A DNA stretch of 64,000 nucleotides from Conchocele bisecta (GCA_029237695.1 CM055265.1:86215447-86279446); one strand, 5' to 3'; positions 31,903 to 41,885 are shown, counted from the stretch's first letter. The notes: generated by a model from the letters alone, not told the origin. A program made the numbers and translations.

Positions 31903-34203
31903 CCCTGGGAACCGACCTCACAGGAGGTTGAAAGTACTGAGCCGCTGACTGAAACCTCGGATCCCGTCGCTGAAGGTATAGACCCACGGTTCAAAGACCG
32001 CGAAGACCCAGTGTTCCTACCCCCCTTAGCCTGAGAAGGACCACGACCCACTGAAGATGCTTGCCTCTTGCGAGCGCCGCTCTGGTTGGATCGTGACCAA
32101 CTCCTGGTCATGAACAACCGCTCCCTGGCCGAAAAATCATCCTTGGCCGCACGTTCACACCTGCCTCCAAACAAGGAATCAGAGGTGATCGGAGCTGCCC
32201 TGAGCAAGTCTCTGGCAGGACCAGTCAAAACCGAAGAGCGGTCTAGCACAGCATCTCTCCTGGACAAAATAATGTCCGTAGAAGCAGCTAAAGAAGTGCT
32301 AAGAATGTGCTTCGAAGCACGAGCCGCCGACTGCAGAACCGCGTTCAGAGAAGACGAATCATCCTGATTGATCGCCTCCTTAGCTGCCCCCAAACATAGG
32401 TCAACATGTGAGGCCATCGCCACAATAGAACGAAGTTTAGAATCAGCAGAGTCCCATGCCTTAACAAAGTGCAAACCAGGACCTGGTTCACCCGATACCC
32501 CAATCGCCGAAGCGTCCTTATCCAAACAGGGTGGTCTCAAGGGCCAAGCCAAATTATGGGGCGAATAGTATTTCGATCCCTGTGAGATACTCAAAACCTT
32601 TGGCACACGAGAACCCGCAGTCGCCAAATTCTTGCCCAAAGCATCCTCAATCTCCTTAGCCAGAAGACCAACCGTAGGAGAGAAAGGAGCCTAGGTAACA
32701 CTTTCGTATCCACCACCGAATCAACCTCATACAAGGAATGAACCCGAGGGGCAGGAGGAGGTAGAGGTGGACACACCTCTGCAGGAAGCAGAGTGTAAAT
32801 CGCATCGATAGCATCCAAAAGAGAAGGTGGAAGCGAATCGAACTCCCCCTCTACATCAGAGTCTTGACCACCGTTACCATCCACAGGGGTGCCATCTAGA
32901 CCCAAGGGAAGCGAACCATCTAGATCGTACAACTTCCCCTGTAAGCCCTCCCCCAAGAGTAGTTGCCTGCCCAAAAGGCACCGACTGGCAGTCATCTACC
33001 ACTACACGTGGAAGGCTAACCCCGGAGGATCCACTGGCACAGCCATCTGTTGTGGAGACGCAGACAAACCCACTAAATTCTGGGACTTTGTCAGAGCCCC
33101 CAGAACCTTAGCCATCTGATCTAACAGAACTGAACTACTCGTAGAAGTCCTATGCGACCGTCCTCCTACGACGAATAGGAGAACGAGATCTAGACGAAAC
33201 AGTACCAAACCCTGAGAAAGAGCTCGAAGAAGAGGAAGAACCAGAGCTAAACTCCGAACCAGAACTCGAAGAGCTAACAGAACGTCTTCCTACCGGAAGC
33301 AGCAGACTGTCCAGAGAAGAAGGTATCTGAAGGAGAGTCTGGTGCCCGGTGTCCGTTACTTGCCCGGTGCCCGATGATTGCACGGTGCCCGTCGGCAGAA
33401 CGGTGCCCGGCAGCTGCCCGGTGCCCGGTGGCTGCCCGGTGGCTGCCCGGTGCCCGGTGCCCGCCCGGTGCCCGGTGACCGGTGACCGGTGCCCGGTGAC
33501 CGGTGCCCGGTGCCCGGTGCCCGGTGCCCGGTCCCTGATGACCGGTGCCCGGTTGATGACCGATGCCCGGTACTTGACTGGTGCCCAGTGCCCGGTGCCC
33601 GGTGCCCGGTGCCCGGTGCCCGGTGACCGGTGCCCGGTGCCCGGTGCCCGGTCCCTGATGACCGGTGCCCGGTAGATGACCGATGCCCGGTACTTGACTG
33701 GATGCCCGGTGCCCGGTGACCGGTGCCCGGATGCCGGTGCCCGGTGCCCGTGCCCGGTGCCCGTGCCCCGGTGACCGGTGCCCGGTACCGGGCGCCTCTA
33801 CTGAGAGAGGCTGGGTCAGCTTCAAACCAGGTGATATATTATCAAGAACCGGCCGAAACACCCCTGTGATAGGTATAGCTTTCTGCGAACCGGGTGATAT
33901 GAGATCATGCACCGGCCCCAGCAGCCCGGTATCCCCTGTATGGATCACCGGCCTATCACTTAACACAACCTCCGAAACCTCGGACGGTTCCACTGCTCCC
34001 AAGAGCTGAGACTCGGACACAGTCTTCTTCAGACGTGAGGTATGGGACCTTCTAGACCCAGCCTTGCCCCACGTCGAATCCGTCCAACGGACGGACAAAT
34101 CACATGGCCTCTCCTTGCAACACCCGCAACAGGCAAAGCACCTGTCCGTATGGGTATCCCAAGGCGAAGTCATGTGTCCACACGCAGCGCGTGATTGCGG
34201 CAT
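31875..34203 (-). pseudogene. DIRS gag-like protein, several frame segments
   Basis: The best start is the ATG at 34203, giving MPQSRAACGHMTSPWDTHTD then CFACCGCCKERPC, a Cys/His cluster typical of DIRS gag N-termini. Next come a GTGHRAP repeat domain (33340-33800), a Ser-rich and RSRSPIRRRR segment (~33170-33320), acidic DGNGGQDSDVEGEF, and DAIDAIYTLLPAEVCPPLPP. A conserved-looking helical region follows (RVPKVLSISQGSKYYSP, ASHVDLCLGAAKEAI, ARDLLRAAPIT), ending in an RS/GR-rich tail. At least three frame changes separate these parts (near 33350, 33000 and 32640). The role would be capsid or RNA packaging, inferred from position. Confidence 0.75.
33340..33800. repeat. 7-bp minisatellite (CCGGTGC)n within gag
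   Basis: The basic unit is 7 bp (GGTGCCC) with ACC/CCC variants. A longer block with GTCCCTGATGACCGG recurs at 33531 and 33651, a 120-bp higher-order period. Since 7 is not a multiple of 3, three units encode a heptapeptide, read on the gag strand as GTGHRAP with variants such as VTGHRAP and GIGHQP. Confidence 0.9.
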
Positions 34204-34530
34204 TCTAACAAGTATTGTATACAAAACCTGATAGAATAAACGCAAAAACGCTACAAAAAAAATGTGTCACGGGAGCGAATCCAATTTGGACACAACCCGT
34301 TAGGGTACGAATCGCGTACACGCGAAAATATGTGACACAAAGTAAAACACCGTGAAAAACCCCAAAAAATGCAATGGAGAATAATCACGTAACACACAAG
34401 AGTGATAATAATATGTATTGAACGAAATATAAAGACAAAAACGACACAATACACGGCAGAAATTCAAAATAAGCACGAAATAAAGAGAGAGACAAATATA
34501 CCTGCACTCTTGATAGCGTCCTAAAATAAA

Positions 34531-34674
34531 TAGGAGGAGTTTAAATAGCGGACTAGCCAATTGGCTGTGGGTAGAGCGGAATGGTCTATGGTGGGTTATT
34601 TGAGTGATTAGAGTAGGCAGATTTTTATTATTAGGACGATTTCATAGCAACCTATCAGTTTGCAACCATTCAGG
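34531..34674. repeat. DIRS inverted terminal repeat, 5' side
   Basis: TAGGAGGAGTTTAAATAGCG to CAACCATTCAGG, the exact inverse of 27551-27694. The outer tail GTTAGTTTGAAGACATAAAA (34674-34693) is unique to this side and is reproduced in the ICR. On the coding strand this is upstream of gag and should contain the promoter; no specific core element is identifiable. Confidence 0.9.
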
Positions 34675-34917
34675 TTAGTTTGAAGACATAAAAATGCATA
34701 CAGAGACTAAATAGTAATGCCCGTTAACATTTTAAGGAAACACGGTTATCGCCCCTGATATCAGTGTAGAAAGTTATGTCTGATATAAAATGTTTAATAA
34801 TGCCAATCAATACTTGGGGTAATGGTGAATGAATGTTTATTTTGCCAGAAAATGTCTCAGATGATGAATCTGATATAAAGAACATTGTGTGCCTACTGAG
34901 TGGGCATGTACCTTTAA

Positions 34918-35345
34918 GTGTGAACAAATACAATGTACACTAAATTGCCAACATTGTCTCTAAGTTAAAAAAATTAATGTAAGTTTCAATTTTGCACATA
35001 TAAACTTCTTAAGTCATACGAAGTATAGTAAAATAGGCCCCAGTAGCCGATTTCATCAAAATAGCAAAGTATACTTATCTAGCAAAGTATATTTTGAGGG
35101 AGTAATCATTTCTTTTTCCCAAAATGCATTATTTCATATAGAACTAACGACTGCCTATATTTGATGATTAAAAGTATGCAGAATCATTATACTGAATTTA
35201 TTACATTATCACAGCCAAAATGGCTGTGATAATGTAATAAATTCAGTATAACAATTAATAAATTTAGCATTAAATTGAAAATTTCTTCCTCAAAGAATCC
35301 TTTGCTAGATAAGTATACTTTGCAATGTTGGTGAAATGGGCCCCA
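34918..35345. mobile_element. MITE-O fragment and MITE-N intact copy
   Basis: 34918-35032 is an O remnant (CTTCTTAAGTCATACGAAGT). MITE-N spans 35033-35345, from GCCCCAGTAGCCGATTTCAT to GCAATGTTGGTGAAATGGGC. The arms contain GCAAAGTATACTTATCTAGC. The centre is a perfect palindrome, ATTACATTATCACAGCC / GGCTGTGATAATGTAAT, at about 35198-35246. Confidence 0.7.
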
Positions 35346-35458
35346 GATCTCATCCTCTTGTTATAGTGTCAGATAGGGATCCAACTGGACTGAAGACTTA
35401 AACAACTGAATGGATCATGGCATGTAATAATAATTGTCTTTCTAATTCGGATTACTTC

Positions 35459-35707
35459 TTAACCCTTACACCGTTATCTTAACTTTTTGTCGTCAGCCGT
35501 TTATTTTATATTTTCCATTTTTATCATCAAAAACATGCTTTGACAGCACTTTAGAATAATTTAGAACATGCTTTGACAGCACTTCAGAATCAATTCCATT
35601 GGAAATGATTCTGAAGTGCTGTCAAAAACATGTTTTATAGAGAAATAAGGCAAGATATAAAAGCAAAAGCAGACGACAATTGTTGTGGGTAGCGGTCTAA
35701 GGGTTAA
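35459..35707. mobile_element. TTAA-MITE E, copy 5
   Basis: TTAACCCTTACACCGTTATC to AGCGGTCTAAGGGTTAA. Its right TTAA (35704-35707) is also the left TTAA of MITE-F copy 3. Confidence 0.75.
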
Positions 35708-35926
35708 ACTCTTTGCATGCTTGTGATGAAAATAACAGCCAACAACATAGGAGAACTTTTCGGATGTTTTCTCTATAAAAATGTCTTGCGACTCCGAACT
35801 CAATTCTAATGAAATTCTCAGACATATTAATGTACATGTACTAAAAGAAAAGAGATAATATAATGAACTGTCGTCTGCTATTTTTAAACTATTTATAGCC
35901 CACAAGTTTCCCAGCATGCAAAGTTA
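35704..35926. mobile_element. TTAA-MITE F, copy 3
   Basis: TTAAACTCTTTGCATGCTTG to TCCCAGCATGCAAAGTTAA, so both ends are present. The interior CAATTCTAATGAAATTCTC is the F hairpin arm. Confidence 0.7.
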
Positions 35927-36136
35927 ACGACTGTCTGCCCAAAGGACACCATTTGTTGAGTGGACATCATGCAAGACTTTATTGATCGATCCATTAGGTC
36001 AGAGACAACAAAAACAATTTTATTTTTAATTTCTGGTCAGCATTTCACGGAGTAACCATGGCAACAATTCAAAATTCAAAGAAATAACCCATATTCATAT
36101 GACACGCAGTGACAGAATGCAACTTATGGAGTTGTT

Positions 36137-36385
36137 TTAACCCTTAGACCGCTAAACACAACAATTGTCATCTGCTGTTGATTTTATATCTTGCCTTATT
36201 TCTCAATACAAACATGGTTTGACAGCACTTCAGAATTATTTCCAACGGAAATGATTCTGAAGTGCTGTCAAACCATGTTGTAAATTATTCTAAAGTGCCG
36301 TCAAAGCATGTTTTTGATGATAAAAATTGAAAATAGAAAATAAACAGCAGATGACAAACAATTAACATAGCAGTGTAAGGGTTAA
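36137..36385. mobile_element. TTAA-MITE E, copy 6
   Basis: TTAACCCTTAGACCGCTAAA to GCAGTGTAAGGGTTAA. Hairpin TTGACAGCACTTCAGAATTA / ATGATTCTGAAGTGCTGTCA around CAACGGAA. Confidence 0.75.
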
Positions 36386-36459
36386 TCAGTGTAGGAGAAA
36401 TACTCGCCCCAATAAATAGTAACATGCATGTTAGTAGCATTATGAATAATACATTTAAA

Positions 36460-36884
36460 CAGTCAAACCTGTGAATATTAGGGCCAGCCATGGGAAGAGA
36501 TAAAAGGTCTGGCCTTTGTTCACAGGTGGTATTTGTTCGCAGGTTCAACTTTGTAGCAATTGAATAATTGGCAGGGGCGTATCTGGAGGGGGGGGGGGTC
36601 CGGGGTCCGGGGTAGCAACATAGATCACAGTTTACCACCAACTGGAGTCTGAATTTAAATGCCATAAAACACAGGAAAGTGCATTTCTGGACATCTAGAT
36701 TTCCAAAAAATTCCAGTGGAACATGCCCCCGCACCCCCTAGCATAATCGCTAAAAAATAGGACAATCCCCCCCCCCGCCCCATTCCCCAAATGCTGGATC
36801 CGCCCCTGATTGGGAAAACAAAAGTGTGGCTGTTGAAGACAGGTAATTGTTATTCAGAGGTGGCCTTCAGAAGAGGTTTGACTG
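36460..36884. mobile_element. Pogo/Tigger-like element with a nested GC-rich MITE
   Basis: Starts CAGTCAAACCTGTGAATATT and ends AGAAGAGGTTTGACTG, followed by TA, 425 bp. It contains GTTCACAGGTGG and CGCAGGTTCAACTTTG internally. A second element (36572-36808) sits inside. Confidence 0.65.
36572..36808. mobile_element. CAGGGGCG-ended MITE
   Basis: CAGGGGCGTATCTGGAGG at the left and GCTGGATCCGCCCCTG at the right are imperfect inverted repeats, with G- and C-homopolymer tracts just inside each. Similar in style to 63292-63606. Confidence 0.6.
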
Positions 36885-37125
36885 TATAATAAAAGTAACA
36901 ATGATTGCCCTGATCACAGATATTGTTGACATTGGCAACAAACCCCATTTTGTGATGGTTTACCACACATTAGCACAACATCATAAAGACACTGCATGAT
37001 ATTTATGACACATTGTGAGGAAGTTGGTCTTATATTGCATAGTGACCAGGAGCTATGATGTTCAAAAACTCAGTAAGATATGACAAGATGGTTTGCATTT
37101 CACCATGGAATTCTTCCCCATGATT

Positions 37126-37333
37126 TTAACTCTTTGCATGCTGGGAAAATAATGGCTAAAAATAGTTCAAAATATAGCAGCAGATGACACTTCATTGTTT
37201 TTCTTATTGCTCTCTGGAAACTATGAAAATATGTCGTGGAATTTCATTGGAATTGCATCGTTACGATGCAATTCTAATGAAATTCCACGACATATTTGGC
37301 TATTATTTTCACTGCTAGCATGCAAAGGGCTAA
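37126..37333. mobile_element. TTAA-MITE F, copy 4
   Basis: TTAACTCTTTGCATGCTGGG to AGCATGCAAAGGGCTAAG. The hairpin TATGTCGTGGAATTTCATTG / TAATGAAATTCCACGACATA is at 37228-37295. The last TTAA is mutated to CTAA. Confidence 0.7.
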
Positions 37334-37579
37334 GAATGAATTGTCATTATTTTTCCCTACAGATCACTGGTAAAGCAATAAACATGGTTTTCTCAACGCA
37401 TGCCGTTATTTTTTCAAGTGGACATCCAGGAATCATTTTCATGACCAGTCTGGTAAAACCATAAAATTTGTGCCACTGATCGGCATAATGGACATTCGAA
37501 CATTTGAGATCAGCATAAAGCTGTGTAAATTGAACTTTCACACGTTTCATCGGAATCACCTATGTTCTCTAGCGGCAGT

Positions 37580-38041
37580 AACGATTGCTAATTCCCTAAA
37601 TGGCGAACATCGTAGCCCCTGATCAGACTGCACATTGCAGTCTGATCTGGGGCTACGCTGGTCGCAGAGCCTGCAAGCTCCCAATTTATGATCCAGCGGA
37701 TAATTCGAAAAATGCATAATGCCGTAATTATTGTGGAAATAAATTTGAATCAATTGAATTTCCTTCCAATGTAATTTGCGCAAATTTTTGTTCAGCAAAC
37801 TACTTCAACACATGCCAGCGATTTCCTGAACTGGTATCGTTACATGTATTCGATGTCGGTGCATAAGAAACTATACCAAAAATCAATACCGGACTCCTAC
37901 GTATGGTGAGGGACACTCTCATGGGCATTTAACCCTGTCGACTCTTGACCACAAAGCCAACATGTCCAAACAGTGTAGATCCAGATGAGCCGGCTCATAC
38001 TGAGCCATCTCATCAGGAACTACAGCACTGTCAGTATTATT
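37580..38041. repeat. H-like hairpin and TTAA-MITE D copy 4
   Basis: 37607-37672 is a hairpin, GTAGCCCCTGATCAGACTGC / GCAGTCTGATCTGGGGCTAC. MITE-D copy 4 (37930-38041) carries TTAACCCTGTCGACTC and the arms GATCCAGATGAGCCGGCTCA / TGAGCCATCTCATCAGG; its right end is missing. Confidence 0.55.
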
Positions 38042-38066
38042 CAATGATAAAAAGTATCCTTTCTCA

Positions 38067-38235
38067 TTAACCCAGTCCTTTCGGAATACACCTTTACGGG
38101 TATGAAATTTATTAAATATTTATTTTTATTTTACTTTTTCTCAATGAAAGTATATGTTGTGACCACTCATTTGAACCGTCTCAACGTGACGGTTCAAATG
38201 GTGGTCGCGACATATACTTCTGAGCGCATAGAATG
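38067..38235. mobile_element. TTAA-MITE G, copy 3
   Basis: TTTCGGAATACACCTTTACG then the hairpin ATTTGAACCGTCTCAACGTG / ACGGTTCAAATGGTGG within GTATATGTTGTGACCAC ... GTGG-CGCGACATATAC. Confidence 0.6.
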
Positions 38236-38280
38236 AAAATTGAGAGGAACAAGCCGGCACACACCCGTATAGACTCTCAT

Positions 38281-38858
38281 CTACTGTCTGTTTCACTCAC
38301 GAAAGCTGCCCAAATTTTACGGCTATCTAGACAATTCAAAAACAATATTATTTTCGATAATATAAAATTAAAGGAAAATTTAAGAATGAGCCTTCTTTTT
38401 ATTTCGTGAAATTTGGTCAAATATTGTTTTTATTATGAAAAATTGATTTCTCTATGGGAATTTAACATGGGGGAAAAAGAGGTAAAGGAGTGTGGGAGGA
38501 GTCAAAAAACAAAAAAAATGGAAATTAACTCCGAAACCTGGCTAGATAGCTTGGAAATGATCTAACTAAGAAAACAAAAGTTAAATTTTAAAAATCGGTC
38601 CAGTATTTCTGAAATTCTAAAAAATTTCCCCATGTTAAATCCCCATAGACATCTTCACTCCGTAAATATGTCTATGGGGATTTAACATGGGGAAATTTTG
38701 TTTTCGCAATAAAATCAATATTTGACCAAATTTCACGAAATAAAAAGAAGGCTCATTCTTAATTTTTCCTTTAATTTAATATTATCAAAAGAAATCTTGT
38801 TTTTGAATTGTTTATATAGCCGTAAAATTTGGGCAGCTTTCGTGAAACAGACAGTATA
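38281..38858. mobile_element. MITE-M copy 4, complete 578-bp foldback
   Basis: Ends CTACTGTCTGTTTCACTCAC and GTGAAACAGACAGTAT. Almost the whole element is a palindrome: AAAATTTAAGAATGAGCCTT pairs with AAGGCTCATTCTTAATTTTT, and CATGTTAAATCCCCATAGAC pairs with GTCTATGGGGATTTAACATG around a short loop near 38650-38666. Reference copy for M. Confidence 0.75.
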
Positions 38859-38924
38859 GTTTTGTCAAAGTCGCGTCTGAACTGTATATATGGTGATGGG
38901 TACTTTTAGTGTGTTTGTTTGTTG

Positions 38925-39160
38925 GGGTTTAATGGCCTATCAACAGCTAAGGTCATTTAAGGCCGGGTCAATGGGTTTAGTACTAAATCCCATATATCAC
39001 CTGTACAAACGGAGGGAAAATCCCAAAATCAGAACTGAATATTTACAATAAAAAAATCTATATATTCAGCCCTGAAATCAGAATAATCCTGATCTGCTGC
39101 CAGGTCCTCACCACACCAGAATCACTTTGCCCACTCCCAAAAGCAGTAGGATCAGTAATA
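38925..39160 (+). repeat. Interspersed repeat J, copy 3
   Basis: GGGGTTTAATGGCCTATCAA, AGCTAAGGTCATTTAAGGCC, then GATCTGCTGCCAGGTCCTCA. Very close to copy 4 at 40308. Confidence 0.6.
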
Positions 39161-39466
39161 ATCTAATGAAAAAGTACAATAATTAGCATTTACATGCCAA
39201 TGTTGGATATTTACGGACAAAGGTTTAATAAATTTTAAAAAATGGTTGTGATAGTACAGTGTACTAATAAATTTATGAACAAAGTAGCATCAGATCAGCC
39301 GGCTGAAACACCCAGCTGGGAAAATTTTACCACACTAAAATAATATGCGAGTTACTAAGTCATCCTGATAACATGTGAATACTTTCAGCAACACAACATT
39401 ATCACATGTGAAATTAAAGCAATAAAAATGTTGCTAAAACTCATAATCTGAGAATTTTCTTTTAGT

Positions 39467-40223
39467 TTAACCCGTTCAACACCACAGGCCTGTATAGTGG
39501 TATTGGCAAATAGTGTAGATCCAGATGAGACGGCTCGTGACGAGCCGTCTCATCAGGATCTGCACTTTTTGCAAGTAATTTTCACATTTTTTAAAACAAA
39601 AACACCCATTTTCTATAAATGGACTAGTCTGGAAATCATTTTGTGACGATTGGATTGGTCTGGAAATTAACATATAACTAGAAAATGTGTTCATAGAACA
39701 CGGATGCCCCACATATCGCTTTGATAATAAATGAGGCCAAATTCCAAGTAAAAATATATTTTTACCTGAGCGTTAAAGTTTTTGAAGCACCAAATATGTG
39801 ACCTTGACCCTGGGCTTGGTGGGGGCAGGACGAACGTGGATTTGGCACAGGGCAGTAGCGGACCATTAGAGCAATGTGTATATGAAGCATGAAGCTGATC
39901 CATGAAAGAAAACAGAAATTATAAGATATTTACCCGAGCATTTAAGTTTTTGAAGCACCAATTATGTGACCTTGACCCTGGGCTTGGCGGGGGCCAGGGC
40001 GGTAAAGGACCATTAGAGCAATGTGTATATGAAATCTGAAGCAGATCGGTCGAAGGATGAAGAAATTATGAGTCATTTACCCGAGCGTTAAAGTTTTGTG
40101 ACGGACGGACGGGACGGGACACAGGACAGGACCGGGACGGACAAGGGTAACACTAAATACCCCCTCCAATATCGTGGTGGGGCATAAAAATCCATTCCAG
40201 TTACTTAGGGGTGAAAGCGTTAA
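39467..40223. mobile_element. TTAA-MITE D, copy 5, split by HEL-E
   Basis: TTAACCCGTTCAACACCACA to GGGGTGAAAGCGTTAA. Hairpin AGATCCAGATGAGACGGCTC / GAGCCGTCTCATCAGGATCT. The D sequence is interrupted after GGAAATTAACATATA and resumes with TTCCAGTTACTTAGGG. The undisturbed copy at 52500-52744 reads AAAATTAGCATAGC then GTTCGAGTTACTTAGGG. Confidence 0.7.
39677..40187 (+). mobile_element. HEL-E, Helentron-like element with two tandem units
   Basis: 5' start ACTAGAAAATGTG then CGGATGCCCCAC. Two ~165-bp units follow, each with TGTGACCTTGACCCTGGGCT and CATTAGAGCAATGTGTATAT. A run of GGACGG/GGGAC motifs is at 40090-40142. The 3' end ATCGTGGTGGGGCAT is complementary to the 5' ATGCCCCAC. Same plan as HEL-A to HEL-D, though the last bases are CATAAA rather than CTAA. 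Confidence 0.55.
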
Positions 40224-40307
40224 ACAATATTTTATTCATTAAGGTCATGTACATTAAAAGTGAGATGGCAAATATCTGAAAACAACCTCAGATAGCTTAT
40301 ATAAAGT

Positions 40308-40610
40308 TTGTTTGTTTGTTTGTTTGTTGGGGTTTAACGGCCTATCAACAGATAAGGTCATTTAAGGCCGGGTCAATGGGTTTAGTACTAAATACCATAT
40401 ATTAACTGTACAAGTGCATGTACATGTTCAAGTACATGTACAAATGCGGGGAAAATCCCAAAATAAGAACAGAATATTTACAATAAAAAAACTATATATT
40501 CAGCCCCTAAATCAGAATAATCCTGATCTGATGCCAGGTCCTCGCCACACAAGAATCACTTGGCCCCCTCCTAAAAGCAGTAGGATCAGTAATAATCTTA
40601 CTACTTTTAT
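40308..40610 (+). repeat. Interspersed repeat J, copy 4
   Basis: A (GTTT)n tract leads into GGGGTTTAACGGCCTATCAA and the usual J blocks, ending near GTAGGATCAGTAATAATC. Confidence 0.6.
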
Positions 40611-40754
40611 AATTGGAAATAACACAAGTCAACTCCCAGGTAACAAAAGATGCACTGAGGGCTACCAGTGACCAACTATGCACAATTAAACAAATGGTTG
40701 GATTATGTTTATTTTCACACAAATACATAACAGTGATGACAGGCAGTCAAGCGA

Positions 40755-41026
40755 TAAAAATAATAAATGCTATGATTTAACAACGGCACTGGCTCGATGA
40801 CCTTGCATGTCGGGACCGACTATTTAAGTCCCTATCCGATAGGACTAGGCTAGCACGAAGTTGTCTTGCCCAAGAACATGCCGAATCGGCCAATCGGAGC
40901 AGGTCGAGGTGGGAATCGATCCCGGGGTCTCCCGATCCTCAGTCCATAGCAACCCTCAGTCCATAGCAGTCCATAGCAACTCTCAGTCCATAGCAACGCT
41001 CTACCTACTGAGCTAATCCGGCCATC
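40755..41026 (-). mobile_element. tRNA-derived SINE with 13-bp target duplication
   Basis: On the minus strand the head reads GGCCGGATTAGCTCAGTAGG, with box A (TAGCTCAGTAGG) at 41004-41015 and box B (GGGATCGATTCC) at 40912-40923. The tRNA-like part ends in CCACCTCGACC. A tail with TCTTGGGCAAGACAACTT follows, then an A/T-rich 3' end. GGCAGTCAAGCGA occurs at both edges (40742-40754 and 41027-41039), a clear 13-bp target duplication. Between boxes A and B the anticodon-arm motif GCTATGGACTGAG is present about four times, stretching the A-B spacing well beyond that of a tRNA gene. It would be transcribed by RNA polymerase III and need a LINE partner not seen here. Confidence 0.88.
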
Positions 41027-41198
41027 GGCAGTCAAGCGACAATAGCAAAACCATTTATAGGTAATTCTTTTGGATTGGATAAAAGAAACAATACCAAAGT
41101 TTGACACTAGATATACTCAATATAACATATACATGGTATATCAAATCTGCTATAAAAGTCCCGAAAAATTACCACAATATTTTGAAACTGGTGACAGT

Positions 41199-41555
41199 GC
41201 TCCAGATAAGGAATTAGTAATTGAGTATTGTCACTCCATCATTTCTGAAGCAATTGGGTATTTCGAAATATTAATTGGGTAAAATAAAAGCACACTACTG
41301 TTTACACATCAACAGACAGCAATTATTGAATAGTTTGCTTCGATTAGAATTATCTCCTTTCTAATGAAATACCAAAATGTGTTTTCATGGAAAATAAAAA
41401 AATATGCTATATTTGTTGTCTGTTTATTGTTTTCTGCAGCATGATAAAGATAACACAAAATTTGATTGCTTTTTGATACTCGCTATTTCTGATTTCAATT
41501 GGGTTTTTGGCAATTTTAATTGGGTATTTACGCAAATACGCAGCTTATCTGGAGC
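41199..41555. mobile_element. MITE-K copy 2
   Basis: GCTCCAGATAAGGAATTAGT at the left, GCAGCTTATCTGGAGC at the right. The interior contains TTTCAATTGGGTTTTTGGC near 41500, shared with 54321-54621. Confidence 0.65.
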
Positions 41556-41629
41556 CCTGTGGTGAAGTATCCATCTCAGCTATTATTTACCTAGAAAAAT
41601 GTTACTTATAGAATGTGGTATCAGTTCTG

Positions 41630-41885
41630 TGTATGAGACGCGCTATGTGATTTTGTACCTATACGACGCATGTGCTATTTTTCATAAAAAATATTTACGG
41701 AAACTGCGATATTTTCTGTGAATGACGTCGAAAGTTGACAAATTTTCATAGCAAATGCGAAATTCTATTTCCCATTTGCTACGAACATTTGTCAACTTTC
41801 GACGTCATTTACAGAAAATATAGTAAATTTTATAAATATTTTTTCTTGGATACAAAATCACATGGCATGTCTCATGTTACAGAAT
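41630..41885. mobile_element. MITE-W palindrome, copy 1
   Basis: GAATGACGTCGAAAGTTGAC AAAT pairs with ATTTGTCAACTTTCGACGTC. The outer arms TATGAGACGCGC...GTGATTTTGTACC and AAAATCACATGGC..GTCTCAT also pair. Related sequence occurs at 43470-43660 and 56985-57110. Confidence 0.6.

Larger units (their letters stand above)
27504..34693 (-). mobile_element. DIRS-like tyrosine-recombinase retrotransposon, ~7.2 kb
   Basis: Minus-strand order is inverted terminal repeat, gag, RT, RNase H, tyrosine recombinase, internal complementary region (ICR), inverted terminal repeat. This is the DIRS1 layout. The ITRs (27551-27694 and 34531-34674) are inverted and identical as far as I can read. The ICR (27830-27916) equals the reverse complement of the left outer end joined to the right outer end. 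No target duplication is present, as expected for insertion by a tyrosine recombinase at a short identical core (AAAAATG at both edges). The coding region looks full length but changes frame many times (see gag, pol, YR entries). Confidence 0.92.
27244..34917 (+). mobile_element. TTAA element P, copy 2, split by a DIRS retrotransposon
   Basis: The left end TTAAAGGTACATGCCCACTC (27244) and right end GAGTGGGCATGTACCTTTAA (to 34917) are perfect P termini with TTAA flanks. The left half stops at GCACATCAAAAAATG and the right half resumes ATGCATACAGAGACTAAATA. The uninterrupted copies read GCACATCGAAAAATAAATAC (42513) and GCACATCAAAAAGTAAATAC (46570), so the DIRS inserted in that A-rich stretch. 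Confidence 0.85.

Noticed and set aside
33349..34009. Plus-strand ORFs opposite gag
   Set aside because: They are open because the 7-bp GC-rich unit has no stops in any frame. The minus strand carries the Cys/His gag start and the rest of the element.
27504..34693. Endogenous retrovirus or LTR retrotransposon
   Set aside because: Terminal repeats are inverted, not direct. There is a tyrosine recombinase instead of a DDE integrase, an ICR, and no target duplication or envelope-like ORF. It is a DIRS element.
40985..41022. tRNA gene on the minus strand
   Set aside because: A and B boxes are present, but the spacing is far too long, the anticodon arm is tandemly duplicated, and a target duplication surrounds a SINE-type tail.
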